Of a stretch of DNA of 64,000 nucleotides, positions 42,873 to 51,846 are shown piece by piece (within the stretch, counting starts at the first letter, position 1; each line of letters opens with the position of its first letter). Source of the stretch: SHZI01 sp031409515 (lineage in GTDB: Bacteria; Pseudomonadota; Gammaproteobacteria; Steroidobacterales; GCA-2729495). Under the pieces are notes generated by a model, which ran no database searches, was not told the origin of the DNA, and saw only the letters and a program-made list of their open reading frames with translations. Both the position numbers and the translations under genes were made by a program. Location of the stretch: positions 62,001 to 126,000 of the forward strand of contig JANNXJ010000016.1 in assembly GCA_031409515.1 (NCBI GenBank), given 5' to 3'.

Positions 42873-44255
42873 CTACCCCGCCTGTGGCCGCTCCTTGTCG
42901 TACTGGATTCCATACTTCTCCAGCAGATCGTAGAGCGTGGGACGCGTTACCCCGAGTAGCTGCGCCGTCTTGGAGATATTGCCGTCCGCGTAGGCCAGCG
43001 CGTTCCGGATGGCCCGGGTCTCTGCCTCCTTGCGGACCTCCCGGAGATTCACGTTGGGTTGCTGCTCGCCGGCCGCCGCCAGGCCCAGGTCGGCGGCAGT
43101 GACGTAGCGGCCCTCCGCCATGATGACGGCGCCCTTCAGCTTGTTCTCCATTTCCCGGACGTTGCCGGGCCAGTTGTAGTGCTCGATCGCATTCTGTGCA
43201 TCCGGACTGAACCCGCGGAACTGCCGCCGGTGCTGGGCTGCGTAACGCTCCAGCAGCGTGCGGGCCAGAAGGATGCGGCACCCTCCCTCCCGTTCGCGTA
43301 ACGGCGGGATGCGAATGGTGATTTCACTGATCCGGTAGTAGAGATCCTCGCGGAAACGCCCTTCCTTGATCGCGGTGTCCAGATTCTGATTGGTGGCACA
43401 GACCACCCGCACATCCACGGGAATCTCCTCACGACCGCCGACCCGCTCTACGACCCGCTCCTGGAGGAAGCGCAGGAGCTTGGCCTGGAGAGACAAGGGC
43501 ATATCGCCAATCTCGTCGAGGAACAGGGTACCGCCGTCGGCATGCTCGATTTTTCCGGGCGTCTGTTTCACGGCGCCCGTGTAGGCTCCCCGCTCATAGC
43601 CAAAGAGCTCGCTCTCGAGGAGGTTCTCGGGAATTGCGGCACAGTTGATGGCCACGAAGCCCTTGCTGATCCGTGGACTCAGGGAATGCAGGGCCCGGGC
43701 GAGGACTTCCTTGCCGGTGCCACTCTCGCCCAGCAACAGCGTCGTTGCAGTGGTCGGTGCCACCTTCTCGATCATCCGGCAGACCTGCAGCATCTGCTCG
43801 CTGGCAGCCACGACGCCGTCCAGGGGTGAGGTGCTCTGCTCCTGCAACAGTCGCTGGTTTTGCTTCTCCAGGTCGTAGATGTGATAAGCGCGATCAACCA
43901 GGAGGTGCAACGTACCTGTGTCTACGGGTTTTTGATAGAAGTCGTAGGCGCCCAGCCCCACTGCCCGGACTGCATTTTCCTGGTCGCCGTGGCCAGTAAC
44001 GACGATGACCTTGGTGTCTGGCAGCAAAGCCAGGGTCTGCTCCAGCGCAAGGAAGCCTTCGTTGACGCCCTCCGCGTCGGGCGGGAGCCCTAGATCCTGG
44101 AGGACAACGGGCGGCTCGTGCCGACGCACTTGCGCCAGGGCACTCTCGCGATCCTCGGCGACGAGTACTTCGTAATCATTGAAACACCACCGCAACTGGC
44201 TCTGCAGCCCCGGGTCGTCCTCCACGACGAGCAGCTTTCTGCGTTGATCAGTCAA
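42873..44255 (-). CDS. prsR: PEP-CTERM/exosortase-system sigma54 response regulator PrsR
   Basis: A 460-residue NtrC-type regulator. The receiver domain (about 8-120) has the phospho-acceptor Asp54 in LQDLGLPPDAEG. The AAA+ sigma54 domain has Walker A GESGTGKE (about 176-183), the sigma54 loop as GAYTGA (about 223-228) and Walker B GGTLFLDEIGD (about 241-251). A Fis-like helix-turn-helix is at the end (NISKTAQLLGVTRPTLYDLLEKYGI). PrsR proteins switch on exosortase-linked EPS genes with PrsK, which lies 51 bases upstream in the same direction. I did not find a clean -24/-12 site in the window. Confidence 0.9.
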   Translation of the reverse strand: MTDQRRKLLVVEDDPGLQSQLRWCFNDYEVLVAEDRESALAQVRRHEPPVVLQDLGLPPDAEGVNEGFLALEQTLALLPDTKVIVVTGHGDQENAVRAVGLGAYDFYQKPVDTGTLHLLVDRAYHIYDLEKQNQRLLQEQSTSPLDGVVAASEQMLQVCRMIEKVAPTTATTLLLGESGTGKEVLARALHSLSPRISKGFVAINCAAIPENLLESELFGYERGAYTGAVKQTPGKIEHADGGTLFLDEIGDMPLSLQAKLLRFLQERVVERVGGREEIPVDVRVVCATNQNLDTAIKEGRFREDLYYRISEITIRIPPLREREGGCRILLARTLLERYAAQHRRQFRGFSPDAQNAIEHYNWPGNVREMENKLKGAVIMAEGRYVTAADLGLAAAGEQQPNVNLREVRKEAETRAIRNALAYADGNISKTAQLLGVTRPTLYDLLEKYGIQYDKERPQAG

Positions 44256-44306
44256 CAGCCTGTCCCCTCCCTAGGAGGCCGCATGATAGCTCACGAAGGA
44301 CCGGCC

Positions 44307-46394
44307 TCAGGGAACGGGGTCCGCATTTGCGGCGTCGTAGACCGGCAGGCGAAGCGCGAAACAACTGCCTTTCCCGGGCTCGGACTCAACCCGGAGGGAG
44401 CCGCCTGCCTCGACGACAAAGGTGCGCGCCTGGTAGGCCCCGATACCCATACCTTTGCTGCCTTTGGTGGTATCGAAGGGGCGAAAAAGCCGCTCGCGCA
44501 CAAAGTCCGGCTCCATACCGGCCCCGTCATCGACAACCTCAACAAGCGCCGCACCATCAGCCAGCGCGATCCGCACGGTCACCTGACCATCACGCTCGGT
44601 CGCTTCCTGGGCGTTGCGAATCAGGTGGGCCAGAACTGCCGTCAGGCGCTCACGGTCGATCCAGACGTGGAGGTCACCCGACTCATCCACGAGTTGCGGA
44701 ACGGGCTCGCGGGATTTGCAGCGTTCGATCGCCTCGGCCACGACCACGGGAAGCCTGACCTTCTGCCGGGGGCCGCCCGCCTCCCCGCTCTGCAGTTGCT
44801 GCAGGAGCTTGTTCATGCGGGCGACGGAGTTGTTAATCGTCGCCATGGCATCCTCGAAGAAGGCCGGGTTGCCCTTGTGCCTGGCGGCGTTTTCCACCAT
44901 CAGGGACTGCTGGGCAATGAGGTTCTTGAGGTCGTGCATGACGAAGGCGGTCAGCCGGTTAAAGGCTTCAAACTGCCGACCCTCAGCGAGCTTCTGGTCC
45001 GACTCATACTGGGCGAGGAACGCTGCAACCTGCCGCCCGGAGGTCCGCAGGAGATCGATTTCCTCAAACGTCAGGCGAAACGCCGAACTTGACTGGAACA
45101 GCACAATCAGCCCGATCAGCGTCTCATTGCTGATCAGTGGCACGATCAGCAGCGCCTCCGGAAACGACTCGAGCCACTCAGGACGGCGCAGGCCCCCGTA
45201 GAGTTCGGGCCGCCGTGCCAGCTCTGCGGTGTCAATCGTCCACTGGCGTTCGAGCATGAAAGCGACAGCGGGGTCGTCGGGCAGGATCTGTGCGTCAGGC
45301 AGCGCCCGGGCGTTCCAGCCGGCCGTAGCAGTAAAGGGTCCGCCCTCACTGGTCCGCATCCAGAGCACGCCAGCAGGACTACTGACAATCTGCGCCACGC
45401 CGCGAATGACGCGCTCAGGCAGCGGTGACTGGGCATCCGGGGCCACGAGGGTGTCGATAAGGCGCAGCCACTCCTCCCGGTAGTCGTACCGGAAGGGCAG
45501 AAAGTGCTTGCTGACATAGACCCGCAGGCGGGCATTCAGCCGCTCGGAAAACAGCAGCAGACAGACAGGTACGCCGGTCGCCAGGACCAGCAGAAGGGCA
45601 GACTGCCGGGCCAGCTCCGGCGCCATGGACCGGAACACCGGGAGCAACAATAAGGCCAGCAGCAGAATCGACAGGCTCGCGAGAAAGCGCGGTGCATAGC
45701 TGCGCGCCTCTGGCGAGACGAAGATCGCGAGGGACCACTGGGGACGCAGCCGCAGACCAAAGAGCAGCAGCAGCCCGGAAGCCGCCAGGATGGCGCTGGT
45801 AGCACCAAGCAGAGCACGGGGTATGCCCGCCCCCGCTGCTGCCACGATGGCCAGTACCGCCTGCGCCCCGGCCGCCAGGCCGCCCGCTGCCACCAGCGAA
45901 CGGAGTGCCGTCCTGCTTTCAACAGGCGCGTCACGGCCAAGTTGCGCCGCCAGGGCGAGGCACACCAGCGCAATGCTCGCCGCCGCCACGCTGAACAGGG
46001 TGCCCTGCCAGGGCGTGCCGTCCTGCCACGCGAGCCAGGCGACCAGACCGGAGGCACCGACAACAACCGCCCAGAACAGGCGCAAGAGGCGCTTGACCAC
46101 CTCCGGCATGGATTGCTCGTAGGGCCCCCGCAAAAGGCGGTGCAGGAGTGCGTACCAGCTGAACAGCAGGATGACCTGCAGCCCATAGAAGGCGACGGGG
46201 TAGCCGTCCGCCAGGCTGAAGAGCCCGGGCTGCACCACCAGGATGGCCCAGGCAACCGAGGCCAGAAGGACGCCGAGCAGCTGCCTGCGCACCAGCACGC
46301 CGCCGGGGGCCAGCAGGACATAGGTCCCGGCTACCGAGTAGACCAGAGCCATAACCGCAGCCCAGAGCGTGAGATTGAAGAATGCGGCTGTCAT
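44307..46394 (-). CDS. prsK: PEP-CTERM/exosortase-system sensor histidine kinase PrsK
   Basis: A 695-residue membrane kinase. About eight membrane helices (residues 5-285) form the sensor part; a GAF domain (about 310-470) follows. The dimerisation box FVMHDLKNLIAQQ holds the phospho-His near 488, and the ATPase domain has NAQEAT, VEVVDDGAGM, the TTKGSKGMGIG lid and GSCFALRLP. Its order, length and partner fit PrsK of exosortase systems, where it phosphorylates PrsR. The signal it senses is not known. It is divergent from the GT11-like gene. Confidence 0.9.
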   Translation of the reverse strand: MTAAFFNLTLWAAVMALVYSVAGTYVLLAPGGVLVRRQLLGVLLASVAWAILVVQPGLFSLADGYPVAFYGLQVILLFSWYALLHRLLRGPYEQSMPEVVKRLLRLFWAVVVGASGLVAWLAWQDGTPWQGTLFSVAAASIALVCLALAAQLGRDAPVESRTALRSLVAAGGLAAGAQAVLAIVAAAGAGIPRALLGATSAILAASGLLLLFGLRLRPQWSLAIFVSPEARSYAPRFLASLSILLLALLLLPVFRSMAPELARQSALLLVLATGVPVCLLLFSERLNARLRVYVSKHFLPFRYDYREEWLRLIDTLVAPDAQSPLPERVIRGVAQIVSSPAGVLWMRTSEGGPFTATAGWNARALPDAQILPDDPAVAFMLERQWTIDTAELARRPELYGGLRRPEWLESFPEALLIVPLISNETLIGLIVLFQSSSAFRLTFEEIDLLRTSGRQVAAFLAQYESDQKLAEGRQFEAFNRLTAFVMHDLKNLIAQQSLMVENAARHKGNPAFFEDAMATINNSVARMNKLLQQLQSGEAGGPRQKVRLPVVVAEAIERCKSREPVPQLVDESGDLHVWIDRERLTAVLAHLIRNAQEATERDGQVTVRIALADGAALVEVVDDGAGMEPDFVRERLFRPFDTTKGSKGMGIGAYQARTFVVEAGGSLRVESEPGKGSCFALRLPVYDAANADPVP

Positions 46395-46437
46395 CTTGCA
46401 ATCATAATCCCAATCCAGTCAGCTGTTTAGCGGGGAT

Positions 46438-46467
46438 TTCACGAATCCAATCGAGGACATCTATACT
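46438..46467 (+). promoter_or_regulatory. Possible sigma70 promoter of the GT11-like gene
   Basis: TTCACG (46438-46443) and TATACT (46462-46467) are 18 bases apart, matching four and five of six consensus bases. The predicted start is about 24 bases ahead of the ATG at 46498. A weak prediction. Confidence 0.3.
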
Positions 46468-46497
46468 GCGCGGCCCGAACCCGCCACCGCCGACACC

Positions 46498-47397
46498 ATG
46501 AGCCGCTACCTGATCATTACGAAGAGAACCGGGCGCCTGGGCAACCGGCTGACCGTCTCCGCCCACTGCCTGGCAGCGGCCCTGGAACGGGGGTGGACAC
46601 TGATGAATCCATCGCTGGAAGACTATGCCCAGCACTTTGTTGGTCCGAGCGCCGACGCCATCGTCTGCGCAATGCCGCAGCCCGCTGATCGCAAGCGGGT
46701 TCCAGAGTTCGCCCGCCCTCTGGCCTACGGCGTTGGGCGGCTCGTGTGGCAGCTGAGCAAGGGGCTGAAACGAATGCCCGGCATGCCCGTCGCCGCCGAG
46801 AAGGCGCTGCGCCGTGACCACCGGGACCTCGGGCCGATCGTCATTGCAGCCGAGGAGCACGGTGTGCGCCTGCTGGCCCTGCAGGGCTACCATTTCCGTC
46901 ACCACCCCTGGGCGCAGAACCAGGCTGACGCCATCCGGACCTACTTCGCGCCGCTGCCGGAGATTCGCGCCGAGGCTGAACGTGTCGTTGCCGCTGCACG
47001 ATCCCGGGCAGACGCTGTGGTGGGCGTGCACATTCGCCATGGCGACTACGCCAGCCACCTGGACGGTCGCTTTTTCTATCCTGTGCCGACCTACCTGCGG
47101 CTGATGCGCGACGCCCAGGCACTGCTCGCCCCACGGCGAGTTGCCTTTCTGATCTTCTCCAACGCTGAGCACGCGGCCAATGAATTTGCAGAGTTCGAGG
47201 CCACACCCGGACCGGGTGGCCTGGTCAGCGACCTGCACGCACTATCGCTGTGCGACCGGATCATCGGCCCGCCCAGCTCCTATTCTAGCTGGTCTGCATT
47301 CTATGGTCGGGTGCCGATTGCTCGGGTACAGGAGCCTGACCGGAGGCTGACGCCGGCAGACTTTGAGGTGCTGGAGAGTCCTGATCCGCTGTACTAG
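46498..47397 (+). CDS. GT11-like (alpha-1,2-fucosyltransferase-type) glycosyltransferase
   Basis: A 299-residue protein. GRLGNRLTVSAHCLAAA (about 12-28) is a variant of the N-terminal GGLGNQMFQ motif of GT11 enzymes, and VGVHIRHGDYASH (about 175-187) matches their nucleotide-sugar motif HxRRGDY. A further GT11-type segment, IIGPPSSYSSWSAFYG (about 255-270), corresponds to the third motif. The true donor and acceptor are not known; a fucosyl or related sugar added to an extracellular glycan is a reasonable guess. Start ATG is confirmed by position. It is divergent from prsK by 103 bases. Confidence 0.7.
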   Translation: MSRYLIITKRTGRLGNRLTVSAHCLAAALERGWTLMNPSLEDYAQHFVGPSADAIVCAMPQPADRKRVPEFARPLAYGVGRLVWQLSKGLKRMPGMPVAAEKALRRDHRDLGPIVIAAEEHGVRLLALQGYHFRHHPWAQNQADAIRTYFAPLPEIRAEAERVVAAARSRADAVVGVHIRHGDYASHLDGRFFYPVPTYLRLMRDAQALLAPRRVAFLIFSNAEHAANEFAEFEATPGPGGLVSDLHALSLCDRIIGPPSSYSSWSAFYGRVPIARVQEPDRRLTPADFEVLESPDPLY

Positions 47398-47453
47398 ACC
47401 CGCACAGCAATTCGAAGTGGCGCTACCAATAAGGCTCAAGCCCTTGAACTAAA

Positions 47454-47529
47454 TGGCGTCCCCACGGGGATTCGAACCCCGGTTACCGCCGTGAAAGGGC
47501 AGTGTCCTAGGCCTCTAGACGATGGGGAC
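47454..47529 (-). tRNA. tRNA-Glu (anticodon TTC)
   Basis: A 76-base cloverleaf on the minus strand with a perfect seven-base acceptor stem (GTCCCCA with TGGGGAC), D-arm GTCTAGAGGCC, the anticodon loop CTTTCAC inside a CCGCC-type stem, T-arm GGTTCGAATCC and an encoded CCA. It is close to E. coli tRNA-Glu. It stands between the GT11-like gene and tRNA-Ala, next to gltX, which charges it. Confidence 0.97.
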
Positions 47530-47566
47530 CCGGAGCTTGTGTCTGATGCGGCGTACAGAAAAAATC

Positions 47567-47642
<76 letters not shown>

Positions 47643-47661
47643 ACATGACAGGGCGCGAAAT

Positions 47662-49071
47662 CTACGCGACAGCGCCGGAACCTGTCAAGGAAACCGCCCG
47701 GCTCAGACGCTCCAGAACCTTGTCCCGGCCCAGCAACTCAAGGGTTACGTCAATCGGCGGTGACACCGTCCCCCCCGTCACCGCAACGCGCACCGGCTGG
47801 CCCAGCTTGCCAAAACCAATGCCGCATTCAGCCGCCACCGCCTCCAGGGCCCCATGAAGGTCGCCACGAGTCCAGGTCGTCAGTTCGCCCAAGCGCGCGA
47901 ACAGACGGGCCAGCGGCGCGTTAATGGCGGGTGTGAGGTGCTTGCGCACCGCCGCCTCATCAATGGTGGGCGGCTCTGCGTAGAGATAAGCGGCGCTTTT
48001 TGCCAGGTCGCGCAACGTCGTGGCCCGCTCCCGGTAGGCCTCGATGACGGCAATGGGCGCCGGCCCGCTGGCGGGCTCCAGACCCGCACGCTGCAATTGC
48101 TCGACAAATCCGGCAGTCAGGCTCTCGGCCGGACTGCTCTTCAGGTACTGCTGGTTCAGCCATTTGAGCTTCTCACCGTCGAAGCGCGAGGCCGAGGCGT
48201 TGACAGCGTTGATATCGAACAGCCCGATCATCTCCTCCCGGGAGAACAACTCCTGGTCCCCGTGGGACCAGCCGAGTCGCACGAGATAGTTCAGCACGGC
48301 ATCCGGCAGAAACCCGTCATCCCGGTACTCAAGTACATTGACCGCACCGTGTCGCTTGGAAAGCTTGGCGCCGTCGCTGCCGAGAATCATCGGCAAATGC
48401 CCGTAGGCAGGCACCGGATAGCCGAGTGCCTGGATCATGTGCATCTGCCGGGGCGTGTTGTTCAGGTGGTCATCTCCCCGGATCACATGGGTGATGCCCA
48501 TGTCGCCATCGTCCACCACTACGCCGAAGTGAAACGTGGGCGTGCCGTCAGAGCGGACCATGATCAGATCGTCGAGTTCCGCGTTCTGAAACTCCACAGC
48601 CCCCCGCACGAGATCTGGAACGACGGTGATGCCTTGATCCGGCGTGCGAAACCGCACGACGGAAGGAATACCTGCTGGGACATCGGCTCGGTCCCGGCAA
48701 CGGCCGTCGTAGCGGGGATTCTCGCCGCGCGCGATCTGGGCGGCCCGCCGGACCTCCAGCTCCTCCCGGGTGCAGTAGCACCGATAGGCCTTGCCCTCAC
48801 GCAGCAGCCGGTCAGCCAGTTCGGCATAACGGTCGAACCGCTGAGTCTGGTAGTAAGGTCCCTCGTCGTGGTCCAGCCGGAGCCAGGCCAGGCCCTCGAG
48901 AATGACCTCCACCGCCGCCTGGGTGGACCGCTCCCGGTCGGTATCCTCAATGCGCAACACGAACTGTCCCCCATGATGGCGGGCGTAGAGCCACGAGAAC
49001 AGCGCCGTGCGGACGCCCCCGATATGCAGAAAGCCCGTCGGGCTTGGGGCAAAGCGTGTCTTGACCGTCAT
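47662..49071 (-). CDS. gltX: Glutamyl-tRNA synthetase
   Basis: A 469-residue class I synthetase that charges tRNA-Glu. The HIGH motif is in RFAPSPTGFLHIGGVRTALF near the N-terminus, the KMSKS motif reads KLSKRHGAVNV (about residues 240-250), and the zinc-binding stretch YRCYCTREELE is present. The ATG at 49071 is favoured over a TTG two codons upstream. It is followed by tRNA-Ala and then tRNA-Glu, so enzyme and substrate tRNA are grouped. Confidence 0.96.
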   Translation of the reverse strand: MTVKTRFAPSPTGFLHIGGVRTALFSWLYARHHGGQFVLRIEDTDRERSTQAAVEVILEGLAWLRLDHDEGPYYQTQRFDRYAELADRLLREGKAYRCYCTREELEVRRAAQIARGENPRYDGRCRDRADVPAGIPSVVRFRTPDQGITVVPDLVRGAVEFQNAELDDLIMVRSDGTPTFHFGVVVDDGDMGITHVIRGDDHLNNTPRQMHMIQALGYPVPAYGHLPMILGSDGAKLSKRHGAVNVLEYRDDGFLPDAVLNYLVRLGWSHGDQELFSREEMIGLFDINAVNASASRFDGEKLKWLNQQYLKSSPAESLTAGFVEQLQRAGLEPASGPAPIAVIEAYRERATTLRDLAKSAAYLYAEPPTIDEAAVRKHLTPAINAPLARLFARLGELTTWTRGDLHGALEAVAAECGIGFGKLGQPVRVAVTGGTVSPPIDVTLELLGRDKVLERLSRAVSLTGSGAVA

Positions 49072-49133
49072 CGGCAACCTGCTCGTCTCGATCTGATGCA
49101 GGATTTTATCCTCATTGTTGGCAGACTGTGGCT

Positions 49134-49856
49134 ATGCCTTTGAACGCACTCATTGAGGTCCGTGCTGCCCTGCGCCGCCTTCTGCCGCCGGTTGTGACCA
49201 GTAGCGCCGGGCTGATTGCAGACCACTACCCGTCCCTGCCCCCTGAAGAACTCGCCGCGACGGGACGGATGACGGCAGGGCGCCGGCAGGAGTTCGCCGC
49301 GGGTCGCGCTCATGCAAGGAGGGTCCTGCAGGGGCTGGGACTGGACTCTCCCGTCGTCCCCGTTGGCGACGATCGGGCACCGCGCTGGCCCCATGGGTTC
49401 GTGGGCAGCATCTCCCATGCCGGAGAACTGGTGGTCGCGGTTGCCGCGCCCTGGACAATCCTGGGCGCGCTGGGTGTGGATCTGGAACCGGGCCTGCCCC
49501 TGGAAAGGGACCTGCTGGAGCGCATCTGCCGGCCTGAGGAACTATCACGCCTGGCAGCGTCGACTGAGCCCCTGCGCCAGGCCAAGCTGATCTTCAGTGC
49601 CAAGGAAAGCGTCTACAAGTGTGTTGCCCCGCGGATGGGCATTTTCCTGGATTTCCCCGACCTGGAGATTTTCTTCGACCAGAAAGAGGAGCGATTCCAC
49701 GCCCAGGGGCACGGGAAAGCAGCGGCACTGATTGGACCACACACGGTCACGGGAAGGTTCGCCGATGCCGGCGGCTACTGGCTCACCACCGCGTGGGCGA
49801 GTCAGGGCTTCCTGGCGCGCCGGTCTATCCCGGAACGGCGCTCAACCCCCGAGTAG
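49134..49856 (+). CDS. 4'-phosphopantetheinyl transferase superfamily protein (EntD-like)
   Basis: A 240-residue protein resembling EntD/Sfp-type transferases, which add phosphopantetheine from CoA to carrier proteins. Motifs in order: GRAHARRVL (about 60), SISHAGELVVAVAA (about 92-105), LGVDLEP (metal Asp and Glu, about 117-123) and FSAKESVYKC (about 161-170, catalytic Glu and Lys). The start is ATG at 49134, with a GTG two codons earlier. No NRPS, PKS or other obvious carrier protein is in the window. Its 3' end overlaps the WecA-like gene by 55 bases on the opposite strand. Confidence 0.85.
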   Translation: MPLNALIEVRAALRRLLPPVVTSSAGLIADHYPSLPPEELAATGRMTAGRRQEFAAGRAHARRVLQGLGLDSPVVPVGDDRAPRWPHGFVGSISHAGELVVAVAAPWTILGALGVDLEPGLPLERDLLERICRPEELSRLAASTEPLRQAKLIFSAKESVYKCVAPRMGIFLDFPDLEIFFDQKEERFHAQGHGKAAALIGPHTVTGRFADAGGYWLTTAWASQGFLARRSIPERRSTPE

Positions 49857-50980
49857 CCGGTGGCCACGCCAGTTCTGCGGTCTATGCCGGCCTGTCGCCG
49901 AGAAATCGATGTGCGCAGGAAGCGCATGACTTTCCAGGAGTGGCTGATCATCCAGAAGTAGCCTATGCCCGTGAGCAGAAAACCCAGGGCCACGAAGAGT
50001 TCCGGGATCTCAAAGTAAATGCTGGCAAGACCTACAAACACGCCAAAACTGGCGAAGCCCGTCATGACGGCAACGGTGTCGTTGACAGAGAAGCCTGCGA
50101 GGAGAAAGACGTGGTGCAGGTGTTCCCGGTCAGCCGCAAATGGCGACCGGCCCTTGAGGATCCGGCGGAGCATCATGGCGACCGCATCAAAGATGGGGAC
50201 CATCAGAAACCACAGTGCTGCCGATGGCCGTAGCGCCCGGGCTTCACCCTGGGACAGCGAGATCGCGTACCAGGTGAGGGCGAGACCCAGGAACATGCTG
50301 CCCGCATCACCCATGAACACCGAGGCGCGCTCACGGCCGAAGATCCGCAGATTGAACAGCAGGAACCCGAGGATTGCGGCGCCCAGAATCGGCAGCAATT
50401 CCATATCGGCCGGGCTGCCCCAGATGGACGCAACCATGATCAGGCCGGAAAGTGAGGTGAGTGTCAGGCTGCCACTCAGGCCATCCAGTCCGTCACACAT
50501 GTTGAGGGCATTGATGATGCCGAGCGTGGCGAAAACCGTGAAGGGCACTGCAACAACGCCCAGCTGCAGCAGATCCCCGGATGGGGTCATTGACCCGAGA
50601 TCCGTCAGGACGATGCCGGCACCAAAAATCATGAGCAGGGCGGCCAGGATCTGGGCAACGAAGCGGACGGCTGGCGACAACTCGAGGAAGTCATCGACCA
50701 CCCCCACGGCAACAAGCAGCAGGCCAGCCCCGAAGAAACTGTAGACCTCGCGATTACTCAGCAAATCGGGTCCATTGTTGCTGAGAAAGAAGCCCAGCAG
50801 GAGGCCACCGAACATGGCCAAACCCCCAACCAGCGGGGTCGGTGCCTGATGGCTCTTGCGCTGGCTGGGGACATCGACCAGCCCCGAGTAGACCGCCAAC
50901 GGGCGCAGGAGGACGATCAGGAGAATCGTCGCAGCCAGGGCAGCCAGTGGTGCCAGTTCGGGGGCCATAAGTGGGGTCAT
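49802..50980 (-). CDS. MraY/WecA-type undecaprenyl-phosphate sugar-1-phosphate transferase
   Basis: A 392-residue polytopic membrane protein with about ten or eleven helices. DVPSQRKSHQAPTPLVGGLAMF (about 37-58), NALNMCDGLDGLSGSL (metal-binding Asp pair) and VFMGDAGSMFLGLALTWYAI are the signatures of the WecA/MraY/WbpL family, which moves a HexNAc-1-phosphate to undecaprenyl phosphate and starts O-antigen or EPS chains. The start at 50980 (MTPLMAPEL) avoids an untypical 46-residue extension. The charged tail ends in several Arg-rich segments. A second initiating enzyme is at 56089-57612. Confidence 0.9.
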   Translation of the reverse strand: MTPLMAPELAPLAALAATILLIVLLRPLAVYSGLVDVPSQRKSHQAPTPLVGGLAMFGGLLLGFFLSNNGPDLLSNREVYSFFGAGLLLVAVGVVDDFLELSPAVRFVAQILAALLMIFGAGIVLTDLGSMTPSGDLLQLGVVAVPFTVFATLGIINALNMCDGLDGLSGSLTLTSLSGLIMVASIWGSPADMELLPILGAAILGFLLFNLRIFGRERASVFMGDAGSMFLGLALTWYAISLSQGEARALRPSAALWFLMVPIFDAVAMMLRRILKGRSPFAADREHLHHVFLLAGFSVNDTVAVMTGFASFGVFVGLASIYFEIPELFVALGFLLTGIGYFWMISHSWKVMRFLRTSISRRQAGIDRRTGVATGYSGVERRSGIDRRARKP

Positions 50981-51228
50981 AGTTACTGCAGTTTGCACAC
51001 TAGGCTGGGGGTAAAGAGGCTGTCTGCGACTCCCCTCACACACGGAGGCTGGAACGCAGATCTGATCCGGCAAACTGCGACGGCCAAGCATCGCCGCAAG
51101 GGAAAAAGGCCAGTACAATGCCGTCCAAAGTCTATACCTTGGCCGTGACGTAGATAATCAAGCTGTCCATTCGGTAATGTCCGGGCCAGCCCATGGCCTG
51201 AATCAGGGCCCTTGTCGGGAGTGACGAA

Positions 51229-51846
51229 ATGAGTAAAGGACTACGTGCTGCGGCCTGGCCCGCGCTGGTTGCGCTTCTGGGGCTTGCAGCGACGGTTGAA
51301 GCCGCCAGCGATGCGCCGGCAACGGCTACCACACCAGCCACTGCCCCGGCAGCCCTGGAGGCAGGTGGCTACACGGTGAACCCGGGTGACATCCTGGAGA
51401 TCAGCATCTGGAACGAAAAGGACCTGCAGAAGCAGGCTATGGTCCGGCCTGACGGCTACTTCTCGTTCCCGCTCACAGGGGATATCCGGGCCGAAGGACG
51501 GACCATTGAGGATGTCCGCCGTGAGGTGGGCAACCGGGTGGCCCGCTTCGTGCCAGACCCCGTGGTCAGCGTCGCTGTGATGGATCCAAAAGGCAGCAAG
51601 GTCTACGTGCTGGGCCAGGTCAACCGGCCCGGGGAATTCCCCATCAATCGCTTCGTGGATGTTGTTCAGGCGCTAAGCATGGCCGGTGGGACCACGCCCT
51701 TCGCTCAGCTCGACAGCATCAAGATCCTGCGCCGCGAGGGCGCGACCCAGCAGGCGATCTCCTTTTCCTACAGTGACGTGGCTGCAGGCAGGCGCCTGCA
51801 GCAGAACATCGTGCTGAAGCCCGGCGATACTGTACTGGTGCCGTGA
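51229..51846 (+). CDS. Wza-like polysaccharide export protein of an exosortase-type EPS locus
   Basis: A 205-residue protein with a signal peptide (MSKGLRAAAWPALVALLGLAATVEA). GYTVNPGDILEISIWNEKDL (about 45-64) begins the poly_export domain; VYVLGQVNRPGEFP (about 125-138) and a following SLBB-type segment run to the end LKPGDTVLVP. It contains no cysteine, so unlike Wza it is not a lipoprotein. Its size and position at the head of the locus suit the export protein (epsX) of PEP-CTERM EPS clusters. It overlaps the next gene by four bases (GTGA). The divergent 248 bases upstream contain no confident promoter. Confidence 0.85.
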   Translation: MSKGLRAAAWPALVALLGLAATVEAASDAPATATTPATAPAALEAGGYTVNPGDILEISIWNEKDLQKQAMVRPDGYFSFPLTGDIRAEGRTIEDVRREVGNRVARFVPDPVVSVAVMDPKGSKVYVLGQVNRPGEFPINRFVDVVQALSMAGGTTPFAQLDSIKILRREGATQQAISFSYSDVAAGRRLQQNIVLKPGDTVLVP

